Positions 52,091 through 63,800 of a stretch of DNA of 64,000 nucleotides are shown here, in pieces (position 1 is the first letter of the stretch; each line of letters opens with the position of its first letter). The notes under the pieces are model-generated. The model had not been told where the DNA came from. It saw only the letters and a program-made list of their open reading frames with translations, and made no database searches. The stretch is from Echeneis naucrates. Its lineage: Eukaryota; Chordata; Actinopteri; Carangiformes; Echeneidae. A program made the translations under genes and the position numbers. The stretch covers positions 14,171,332 through 14,235,331 of the forward strand of contig NC_042521.1 of NCBI RefSeq assembly GCF_900963305.1. Reading direction: 5' to 3'.

Positions 52091-52560
52091 GGAAGATGGA
52101 TTTTATTTTGAAGGCAGTAGCTGGAAGTCCTGTTATCGTCCCGTTACGTGGCTTGGCAGCGCTGAGGGCGGCTCCGGGGAGAGTGAGGGACAGACAGAGA
52201 GACAGGGGGAGATGGCTGAAGGGAAGGGGGAGTGGACCGGGTCAGGAGCAGCTTTGGAGACCACACTCAGGTGACCTTGATCTTCCGGTGCCGTGATCGC
52301 TGTGAGGAGAAACCAGGAGGCAGAAATCTCCCGGCCTGCACCCGCACTGACCGACCGCCCTGCCGGTTTAGGGGACATCCAGCCACGTCCGCCTAACCCC
52401 CCGGACCCCTCCTCAAACCCGGGTCCCGGTCGGATTTTTAGATTTTTGACTCAGTTTGGACCAGAAGCGTCTGTGGGTGAGTAAGGGCTCTGCACAGTGC
52501 CTGCTTTCTGCGCACACACGGACACAGTATGGCGATGTCATGCATCAGGAGGTCAGCTGA
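52090..52560 (+). promoter_or_regulatory. trak1: GC/CpG-rich segment, likely trak1 upstream promoter and first exon
   Basis: GC-rich sequence with good donor-like sites at 52271 (CTCAG before GTGACC) and near 52475-52480 (GTGAGT). An open frame from 52096 ends in phase 1 at the first donor, which would match the phase needed by the next trak1 exon. The encoded peptide is unrecognised, so coding status is unproven. Confidence 0.4.
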
Positions 52561-52605
52561 TCGTGTTTCTGCAGATCATCTTGAGGACACGATTTATGAG
52601 AAAAA

Positions 52606-52638
<33 letters not shown>

Positions 52639-52639
52639 A

Positions 52640-53889
52640 AAACATCCGTGACGCGCTCCCTGATGTCGATGAAGCTGAGTGAGGACTCGGATGACATTGT
52701 TTGTGCCGCATGCATGAATGGACCGTGGCCTAGTTAGTGGGGACACAGCCAGCAACAGCAGCAGGACAGCAGCAGTATCTCTGCTGACATTTACCTTTAC
52801 TGTTGCTGCTTTGCTTTTAGTTCAGTTGTAGCTCTGATTTTAGTTTCCAGATATAGTGAGGAGACAAAACCTAAGATAAATGGGCTTTCTAGGAACTCTT
52901 GGAGTCTGATCTAGCATAGATTAAAAAAAAAATAATAATCACATTTGAAATATTAATAAGCTTTTACTCACCAAGAGCGAGTCATTTAGGACCTGTTGGT
53001 TTTTTGCAGGCCTGAGGAGGACAAATTTTATTTTATTATTTTATTATTTCATTATCTTATTTGACACATATGTTTGAGGTGATGCACTGTTGTGTTGTTT
53101 GTTTGTGTTAAGATGCATGACTTTTAATGACTCTTTTTGTCTGAATCACTTTTCATCCATCATCCACAGATTATATATTTCTTGAAATGACCAATGAAAG
53201 GGCACCTTTTTTTAAAGGCCAGATTTATTTCATACTAGACACTCGCCCAACAGAGTCTTTGTACAGCCGTAAGTGTGCCGCAATGAGAAAGACATCCCAA
53301 GGTTGTAGTGCTGCTATACGGAGACCACCTTTATCTGTTGGTGATATCATGCGTGTGCTTGTCAGTTGTAGAGAAAAATCTGTCAGACGGACACAACCAT
53401 TGCCAGAGGTTTATCTGTTGTCTCATATAAATTCAGCAAGGCGACCACCTATCCCTGCAACTGGCCACAAATGACACACAAAGACTCATGCAAATGCATC
53501 CACACTTCTTTTTGCTGCCATGATTAATATTCTGTTGCTTGTCGCTAGCTGTTTGATGTGATAAACAGGTGAATTTCCTGATCCACATCTGTGGTTTGTT
53601 TGTCTCACTGCACCTTGTTGTCTATCTGCCATGAGGCTCAGTTCTTCAAGGATTAAAGACAGTGCACTGCAAGCTCACTATAAAGACCCAGGATCAAACT
53701 TCCCTTTTACAGTAGTAGTCTGGGACTGTAAGGAGGGTCCTCTCCACTAACTAGGAGCTTCAGGGGATGTGGGCCACTTGGTTGGCTGGTGGTTATAAAG
53801 TTTGGCTTACATCCTAATTTTCCTTAAAATCTCATGTGAGGACAGAAAGAAAACAAAAAAATCCTGTACTTGGATCCATCCAAGTTACA
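52640..53889 (+). other. Likely first intron of trak1; no exon recognised
   Basis: AT-rich sequence with TTTTATTATT runs near 53020-53060. A 95-codon frame at 53187-53474 shows no domain. A CA repeat lies just left at 52610-52634. Confidence 0.4.
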
Positions 53890-54105
53890 AATCAAAAAAT
53901 CTAATCTGATTTATTTATATAACGCCAAATCATAACAAGGTTACATCAAGCACTTTACATATAGAGCAGGTCGAGACAAAACTCTTTATAAAATGATTTA
54001 AAGAGACCCAACAGATCCCCTCATGAGCAAGCACTTGGCGACAGTGGCAGGGAAAAACTTCCTTTAGAGGCAGAAACCTCAGACAGAACCAGGCTCCACA
54101 CAGTT
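53890..54105. repeat. Dispersed teleost repeat (GAGCAAGCACTTGGCGACAG family)
   Basis: Includes ATTTATATAACGCCAAATCA, GAGCAAGCACTTGGCGACAG, GGCAGGGAAAAACTTCC and CAGACAGAACCAGGCTC. I recognise these from memory as a common fish interspersed repeat. The class is not assigned. Confidence 0.65.
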
Positions 54106-54269
54106 TAGTAATAACATGTTATTATCAGAACAAGAAGAAGAATCTTTTGTTGTCACTGTTCACACACTGAAATCAATGTACACACAACGAAGTTACATTT
54201 TCACATACACATATACATACAGGCCCCCAAACAACCACACACACGTACACGTGGAGAAGTTCCAGAGTG

Positions 54270-54480
54270 AAGGCACCGCCATTGCTTGGCACACCTGGAG
54301 CGGTCTTTCAGGGGACGGTGCCTTGCTCAAGGGCACTTTGGCAGTGACCTGTAGGTGAACATGGAGGTGGACATCCACCAGTCCACACTCTGCATTTCGT
54401 TGTCTGGGCTGTGACATGAACCGGTGACCTTCCAGTTCCCAAGCCAAGTCCCAACCCACTGATGAGCCACTGCCGCTCAA
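54270..54480. repeat. Dispersed teleost repeat (CTTGCTCAAGGGCAC family)
   Basis: Contains GTGCCTTGCTCAAGGGCACT, CAGTCCACACTCTGC and GAACCGGTGACCTTCCAGTT, blocks I remember from abundant fish repeats. It lies close to the preceding repeat, upstream of the first certain trak1 exons. Confidence 0.65.
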
Positions 54481-54889
54481 CAACTGCCAACCCCCACCCG
54501 CCTTCATTTCGTGACGAATGAAAAGTGCAGTGGACAGGCTGTGATTTATGCAGCTTGTTGGCAGGCAGTAAACTGCAGAGTCAGCGGCGGAACTTGACAT
54601 CGAAGACTCAGGAGGAAAAACAAGAGGTGCATTGATTAGGACTTAAGGTTACAGCAGTACAAGAGTAGGTAATTCTGCAAAGGTCCCTGCTTGTCGCCTT
54701 AAGTCCATCTGTGCTTACCTCACTCCTCTCTCCTCTCCAGGCATCGGGATCGGCTCTCTGCTGTCTGTTATTTCAACCTGCTAACCCAGTGGAGCTCCAG
54801 CTCCAGAGGCCCATGGCCCCGGTTTCTCTCTATCAGTGAGAGGTGAGCCAAACTGGCCTCCCCGGCCCCCTCCCTGCCCCCGGCCCCAG

Positions 54890-57800
54890 ACCTGGACCCT
54901 GACCCGGACCCAGATCCCGAGCAGCGGCACACCCACGAGGAGCAGTATGTGAGCGAGGGAGAGTCCAGCCAACTTGACACAAACCCAGCGCCGCCTGACT
55001 GCAGGGACGCTGAGACCATCACAGGTTTGTGTGTGTCATTTTAGGAATAACTATACGAAAAACACAACCTTGATTTGTGTGTGTCATAGAGCATCCAGGT
55101 GTCTTTAAAATGGTTTTATGAACTGACAACCAGTAAAAGTATTAAAGGTCACATTGTTGGAGTAGATATTCTTTTTTATTTGTAGTACTTCAATCTCCTG
55201 TAAATGGTAAAGAACTTATGCTGCAAAGATGGTATATTTTATAGAGAAGAGCTTATTATATTCAGGTTCAGGGGTTACTAATTAAGCAAACAAACTTTTC
55301 AGAGATAGTCAGAAAGGGCTGCTGCATTTACATCCTTTATTTAGTCAAAAATGCAAGTTTATAAACACTCAAATAAAAAAAGTATAAAGAATAGCAAAAA
55401 TAGTGAGCCAGTATTGGTATCCATGTTTCTCCAAAGCACTCACCTCCACACAGATCACCTGCAGTTCCCTATCAGGCGGCCATGCATTCACTGCCCTCCC
55501 TGCCTCCCTGTCATGTTCAGATGTGTGCAACAGCACTGATTTACCAGAATTCGAGATCATCAGTCTTCTGGAGGAGCAGCTGCCAGTGTACCGCTTGCGG
55601 GCTGACACTGTCTACGGCTACGACCACGATGACTGGCTGCACACTCCCCTCGTGGCACCAGATACCACTCTCGACCTGACCACCGAGCAGATCGAAGAGA
55701 CACTCAAATACTTCTGTAAGTTGATCACATACATGATGACGCACAGTGTATATCTGTCTGCAGTGCTGCTGAGGCTGTGTGTGATTTCACTTTCACAGGA
55801 AATGCAGTGAAAAAAAAAAATATTAGTATTAAATCCCTCAACTTTATCTCTGCAACTGCTGTGAGAACGCATGCCAGTTTCTTTTCAAAACTGTGAGTTG
55901 AGAGATTATCAGTACTTTTTACTCTACTGATGATCACTTCTGTATTCGTCTACCAAGTAAGTTAGAGCACACTTGGGAAAAGTGGGTTTGATTTTACAAA
56001 AATTTAATTATTTATTAGTATGTATTAATATTAAACATGTTTACCATCAGAGGTTGATTGAGGAAAGAAACATTTCCCAGGAACTCCAATATGAACTGTT
56101 AGGTTTGTTAATACCAGACCTCTATTTATTAAATACATAATTCTTGAATTTTATGTCATATACAGCTGTGCATATAGGAAAAATTGACAGTTTTTAACTT
56201 AATGGACTTTTAGTGTTTCTATGGGGAGAGCTTAAAAGACAATAAAAATATGCTGAGTGTAGAGATGTATGGCCTTTAAATATAAAGGTGTTGATTTCTG
56301 GGTTCTGGGTGAGGTTGCCAGTGTCCAAATTTAGGGTACAAAACACAGGAATTTGTGTGCCTTTTTTCTGTAAGTGACACTATATTTATCTTTAAAGGCC
56401 CCAGGCGGCTCATACAAAAACAGCTTACCTCTGTGGAATATTTCATTTGTAACTTGAGAATTAACTTTCGTGTTATTTCTCCTCAGTCGCCATTAAAACA
56501 GGGCTGGAAAATCACCACACTCTGTCTGATGTACTGGCTCAAAGCCACTGTTGGCAGAGGTTTTCTTCTTAAAACAGTTATGACTGCAATTAGTATTGAT
56601 TCTTGCTGTTGATATATTAAAAAGCGCTTGTTGTGCATAGATGGAAGTCACTTTGAAAACATAAAAACCATTAGCTCATTAACACAGCTGGTGTTTTAAG
56701 CTACTCTGTGTGCTACTTAGATAAAATGTGAGATCTCCCCAGTCCAGATAAATCCTTCCTGGTACTACTGAATATGCTTCAATAAAACCTTTCTCTCATG
56801 TATCCGTGAGTCTAATGACTTCTTACTCTCATCATCTACTGTCTAGTCCATCCATTCCTTGATTTGAAAGCTCAGAGAGAATGAGCCTCCTTCCACCAGG
56901 TGGTGCTTAGCATTAACCTGCTGTTCACTGTATGCTTTGGATCATTCTGATGTAAAGACTAAACATTTATTGGTTTCACTCGACTTTTTCTTTGTTTGTA
57001 TTGATTTCCTAATATATGCCTTGCTCTTAAACTTTGCGTGGTAAAACAGTAGATAGATCAAAATGTCCCACCATGTGCTGCTAATACTCATTCTATAACA
57101 AGTACTTTCATTTACTGTAAAGTGATACTTTAAATTAAAACTTTAAATTAATCTCTAATGTAAATGTTGGTGGTGAGTGAAGAGACCTGCCATTTCATCA
57201 CTTATTAGAGCTCTGTGCTAAATTGTAAGGAAGCTATTGTGGAAAGAGATGTATGAGGAAGTTAGGTCACTGGCTTCCAGGCTACCTGCTTCTGTTTACT
57301 GAGACAAAAAAAGTCAGAAAGAGGAAGTACATCCTTTTGTGTGTGTCTGTCTGCGTGTGTGAGAATGCCTCCGAGAATGCCTCCGTTTGCAGCATCGTCA
57401 ATGGTTAAGTCTGAGTGTGTGTGTGTGTGTGCATGTGTCATAGGTCTGTTGTGGATGACAGTCACCATGGTAACGGCTGAGAAGGCAGATCCACATTGAG
57501 CAGCCTTGTGCACACCAAAAGGAAAGTGAAATCTTGGAGTTTCTGTCAGCGCTAAACTGAAAGAGGACTACATGATGTGATCCCACCTTCCCTTATTGGC
57601 CCCTTCTGTCATTTTTTAACCCACGTTATCCAATCACAAAACAACTTCTACTTCTGTTGGAGCGCAGCAATTGCAATTGTTTCAAAAACAGACGTGCACT
57701 CTCTCATCTCTCTCCACCTCCCTCTCGTTAGCTCACAGGGATTGTCATGTGGGCGGAGGGTAATTCGGGCTCCGGGCTCCTGTTGTGCTGTGCAGTGGTT

Positions 57801-60800
57801 GAGCATGAGGACTGAGAAAGAGAGAAGTTGAATGGATCAGTATTTAGCTCGGATGTCATGTCTGCTTGTTGGTTATCGTGAAGCCAAGGGGAAAATATGA
57901 ACAGCAAGAGCAGCATGGAGAAATTAGCGAGTGATGAATGTGAGCTGGATGACTTGTACTATGAGGAGGACAAGAAAGGTAACATGCATGTCTATGAATT
58001 TTGAAAGCAGTTTGATCATGCCGTACTGTCCACACAGTAAATCATCGATCAGGCTGCCGTCTGTAGAGTAAGATCATGCTTGTACAGTTTTGATCTTCAG
58101 ATGCACAGAAACAGCATTTATTGAACCAGCGTTGGCTGTTTCCTTGTAGGTGGCCTTACTGTGGAGCTTGTCTGTGGGTATGCTCTCATCATTAGGAAGT
58201 ATTTCCTAAATATTCTTGACCTTGAATGTGGTCTATTTTGGCACACCAGCCTTCAAGCTGAAACACAAACACAGGGGCGTATGCACAGCTACACAGCCAT
58301 TCCCATTGTTCATCCTTGTGCAAAAATATTGGGGACAGGGGGATTTGAAAGGCACTTAAATGAAGCAACAATGAAATGATCCTGCGCTTAACACAGCACA
58401 TTATTGACTGGAACTCCAAATCAATAGCAGCTACCCCCCGGGGAGGAGAACAGCAAAATAGTGTGCGCCATGGAAAACAAGCCCTTTTAAGTCAGTGGTG
58501 GTGGAGGGGCCATGTTTAGCATGTCACGCATCCACCAGATGATAGAGAGGATGACTTTTTAAACTCTGTGTTACATCATGTACCTGTGTGTGTGTGTGTG
58601 TGCTGCTGTACATGTATCACACCGGACGTGATGAGGAGAGGGGCCGTTTGCACCGGAAACTGTGCATTATCTGCTTCCGTCCCCTCATTCTGTTTGTGTG
58701 TTTTTGTTTTATATTTCCACAGTGCTATGTGCAGACAGAGTGGGCCAGATGACGAAGACCTACAATGACATTGATGCTGTCACACGTCTGTTGGAGGAGG
58801 TGAGATACGCTATTTTTGTCTGGAACTCAAAGCCGCAAGCATGACAAATCTAACTCACAAAAGTGAGGCTGCAGCAGAGCGGATCATGAAAACTGTGGAT
58901 TTGTCCAAATAAAAAGCGCCTGTAGTATGGAGAGTTGTGAAAAGTTTATCTGAAAGGTATCAGAATTTTTGGTGAGAGAATTCTACCTCAAATTTTTCCA
59001 GTATTGGTTGAACCTCCAGCCCCTTAAGGACACCAGCAAGGACAAATGTGCTTTCTCAATGTTCATAATGGAGATTGCCGCTTTATCAATGTGTGGGATA
59101 GCTGGGTTTTGCAGCTATAAATGTGCTTTATATCTTGTCTTCTTTGACTGAAACCAATAGAAAGAGAGAGATTTGGAGTTGGCTGCAAGGATCGGCCAGT
59201 CGCTTCTTAAGAAGAACCGAACTCTGACAGAGCAGAACGACTATCTGGAGATACAAGTGGGACAAATCGCAGAGGAGGTCTGTGCACACACACAATCACA
59301 CTCAAACATCACATTTACACACATGAACAAATTGTAACTCATGAACTTTTTGAAAAGAAACCACCTCTACTCAAATTCAACCTTCACTCTAGTGCAACAT
59401 GGAGTAATAATCTGACCTCTTCCAGGTGGCTCAGCTGCATCATGAGCTGAATCTGAAGGACGAGCTGCTGCAGTTTTACACCAATGCAGCTGAGGACAGC
59501 GAGGATGAGACCAACATCTCCCCAATGTTAGAATCCTTTTATTTCCCAATTCATTATTCTCTTTTTATCTATAAATAATGGATTCAATAATTTTGAATAG
59601 ATTGTCAAATGCAAAACAAGCGTGAGCTTGGCGATTCTCTGTGTTGATCTCACTAAAGGGGTAAGAAAAGTAAAGTGGAAATGGCTTCAGGAGGCTTTGT
59701 GAGTGACACACTTCAGAGGAAACTCAAAGAGTTGGAAGAGGAGAACCTGTCGCTCCGTTCAGAGGTATTTTAACACACAAATAATTGCAATGCATGTGTG
59801 CACTGTTGAGAGTATATAGTTTAATCATAGCTGTCCACATGTAGGCAAACCATCTAAAGTCAGAGACTGAAACCTATGAAGAAAAGGAGCAGCAGCTGGT
59901 CAATGACTGTGTGAAAGAGCTCAGTAAGTTTGAGTATATACTTATACTGCTAATTTGTCCTTGCATGTATGTTAATTCCACCCTGGCCTTTGTCCCGTCA
60001 GGGTTGTCCAGTCTCCAGATCTCTGCCATCGCAGAGGAACTGGCTCGTAAGACCGAGGACGCCTCCCGACAACAGGAAGAGATCACTCACCTCCTCTCCC
60101 AGATAGTGGATCTGCAGAAGAAAGCCAAGTCTGTGAGTACAGACCCATGAAGCAATTTTAACTCCAATGTGACTACCGTTGTGACCTCTAAATATGTGCA
60201 TATGTGTGTCTAGTATGCAGTCGAGAATGAGGAACTCTCTCAACACTTGTTGGCAGCTAAAGACGCTCAAAGGCAGCTCACAGCAGAGGTAACTTTCTAA
60301 GTTAAATTCAGCAGCTCAACAAATAGCTGTTTTATCGATAATAAATCCTTATATATCCCCTGTAAACACTTTGTTTTTTTCAGCATCATGTCTGAAAATT
60401 AAGTTGAATATTTTTAATGTGACAGCTCCAGGAGTTGGAGGAGAAATACTCAGAGTGTATCGAGATGTTGCATGAAGCTCAAGAGGAGCTGAAGAACTTG
60501 AGGAACAGAAACTACAGTGCAGCAACTCCTCGACGCTTCAACCCCATGGGGCTGTACCCGATGGTGAGGCCGTGTGTGTGTTTGTATGTTTCTGCGTGAT
60601 TGTCCTCTGTTCCTTAATGATTTCTTTGTGTTTCAGGATTCTTTGGCAGCTGAGATTGAGGGAACGATGAGGAAGGAGTTGAGTCTAGATGACCCTGAGT
60701 GTGAAGAGCAGAAGTATGGATTAAATGCTTTGTTTTACAAAAAAACATCTGTACCAACATAATTTACACTTGGCCTGAATGCCAAAAAAATTTCTTGCAG

Positions 60801-63800
60801 ACGCTGATTATGAGTAACAATATCCATTATGAAGGCCATTTTTATAAAATTTTGAATGAATGGCCATTTTCTCCACCGATTATTGTTAGAGAAACGTTTT
60901 CATTTATGAGCAAAACATCACAGCTCAGTTAACAGGTAACTTCACAAATATTTATTACATTGTCTTGACAGCAATAGAGTAGTTTGATGGCTACAGGAAG
61001 CCATATTGTTTGAGGTTCTTTAGCTCTCTGTCTGAAAGAAATAATTTAAAAGGAAGATGTTTTTAATTTGCTAATGCACAAATTGTCCAGGCTAATACTC
61101 TTATGTCTGATTGGTTGCAGAAACCATCGTAAGCGTGTTTTTGAGACGGTCAAGAACGTCAACCAGACGGTCCGTCAGCGTTCACTGACTCCAACCAGCG
61201 CCAACATCCCAGGCTCCAACCAGTCTCTGTCAGCCCGCACGTCACCTCAGTCTAGTGGCCTCTCCACACCCCACTCCAGTGTGTTTGGAGGCGACATCAG
61301 CGGAGAAAGCGTTTCCCTTGACAACCGTACCCAGAGCATCCTGATGGAGACGGCATCTACTCAGGATAGGTGAGAAAGAGATTTGATTAACAAAAAAAAA
61401 AAAAAAAATGAGGAGTTTGAGGACAGATTTACATGTCTGCACAAGATTCATTAATTGCATAATGCCATTTTCTTACCCCTTGCTTTCTGTCACCGGCTCT
61501 GACAGCAGCACAGAGGGCCAAGAGAAGAAGGCAAGCGGTGCTGAGGACCTGAGGCTGGCTCTGCGCCGCCTGTCTCTGCGTCGTCAAAACAACCTGAGTG
61601 AGAGGCGTTTCTTTGAGGAGGAGAGGGAGCGAAGGCGGGGAGGACATGGAGGGCTGCAGGATGGCCTGGGACACGAGAGTGTGATGACCCCCTCAGAGAG
61701 CATCATGTCTCTTGGGAACCTCCACCTGTGGGCCACACGAGGGCCTTACCTCCCTGACAAACTCCAAATCGTCAAACCACTTGAAGGTGAGGGGGAAAGG
61801 GAGCGTGGCATGAGCTTCAAAGCAGGAAGGAAGTGGGAAGGCCACAGAGGAGTTGGGACAAAGAAAGGGAGCAAGCGAAGCTGGGGCTCGGAGAGGGACA
61901 GCTGGCATGGGCGAAGGCCGGAGGGGGAAGGAGAAGAAAAAGGATGGGACCGGGGGAGGAGGACTGGAGCTGGGATAGAGAGGGAGAGAGGAAGGAGGTG
62001 GGCTAGAGACCGGGCCGGGACCAAGAGTCTGAGGGGAGCAAGAGAGAAGAAAGAAAGGCCTCTGTCACTCATGCTGTTCAACTCTTTTTGGTCTCTGATG
62101 CATCATCACAAGTCAGGCAGCTTTGCATCCACACACAGCTTTTACAGAGACACGCAGCCCAGAGGGTGGTTGTAGATACACGTGATGCGACGCAGGAGCA
62201 AAGATTGGAACTCTGTTTATGTCCTGAATCCAGATTATTAAAAACAGACCTAAAACCCCAATATCAGATGATCTCAACATAAAAATAGAATAGTTTAATG
62301 TGTACTTGCTGACAAACAAACAAACCAGCTGTTCTCGGGGCGAAAAGCTTCCTGTCTGTATAGTTGCTGTCCAGTGAGTGTAAATATGTGTAACCTTGAT
62401 GATGGACAGCATCAGACGTGACATCAATGACCTGGGAGTGGCCAGGTGTTGAACCCAGACATCAGTGTTTTATGAGCCAGTCTTGTTGACCTGTGCTGCC
62501 CTCTGCTGGGGCCTGTTACGCTGCCTATCAAACATCATCACGTCTTCATACCACTGTCATTGTTTACATACATTTGCATTTGCACTTTCTCTATTCTTGT
62601 GTACGTGTTATTCTTTCTTTATTATTTATTTATTCCTCAGATTTTTTTTTTGTTTTCTCTCTTCATTCTGTCATGATTCTGTCTCTGTTTAAAATTTCGA
62701 CTAATAAAAACCTTTATTCACTCTCACTGCTCGTCCATTTCATTTTATTATCATCATATCTCTCCTCTTCATCATTCTTCAGTGTCTCTGTTGTCTTTCT
62801 CACCATCTTTTTTGTCATGCTAATCACTGCTGAGGCCTCTGGAATATGGATATTTCTATTAGACATTAACTAGTGGTAGGCATACTTTAGCTTTAAACTG
62901 TCACATAATCTGCAGTTTTTTTATTGTGTCTGATTTATGTACAGTTTTTATCACAGATAAATAACATGTTTCCTTACAGATAAAAGCAGTTAGGCCTTTA
63001 TGACACCACCATTTACTTATGCAGGAATACAAATTCATCATTCATTCAGTGTTTGCTTGAAGGTATTAAACTCAAAATATTTAGCAGATTCATTTTATCT
63101 CTGTCCTCCAGGCTCTGCCACCCTGCATCAGTGGCAGCAGTTAGCCCAGCCTCACCTTGGCGTGATTTTGGACGCCAGGCCAGGAGTCGTGTCAAAGGGT
63201 TACAGACCCCTTGAACTAGAACTGGAGCAGGTGTGTGCGTGTGTGTGTGAATGTGTGCCTATGAGCTATGATACACATAGAGAGAAATATGAAAACAGAA
63301 ATTTGCTGGGTTTATTATACAACTGATTCTTCAAAAAAAAATTTTTTTCAGGAGTGACATACAGAATGCTTCCTCTCTTCAACATTAAAAAATTTGCCAA
63401 ATTACTATTTCCTTTAAACATCTTACAATTTTTCATCCAAGTTTGTTCAATGAGAATTTACTAATAAGAAATCAGAATAAAATGCAAATCAAACAAAGAA
63501 CATTAGGAAATTTACTTTTGGAATAATTTGATGAAATGTTCAGAGGAATGTGATAGATAACAAATACCTCTGTATTTATTTTATGTAGCATGACTGGACT
63601 AACCAGATGCTTAGAAGCTTAAGCTCATCTTAATCACTGCTAATATTACTACTTGTTTACTTGTTACTCTGTTTGCAGGTATATCCGTGGGGTAGCTTTG
63701 AAGAGGATGAACCAGGTGAGCAATACTTCCAGAACCTGCCCACATCCTCAGCCTCCGTCTCTCCAGCCGTGCCCTCCACCTCAGCCACGAGTGACGCCAG

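Noticed and set aside
53187-53474. 95-codon open frame upstream of trak1
   Set aside because: No domain or splice partner is visible and the surroundings are AT-rich intron-like sequence.
62465-62873. Hydrophobic open frames in the trak1 intron
   Set aside because: They arise from T-rich sequence, with no start context or relation to trak1 phase.
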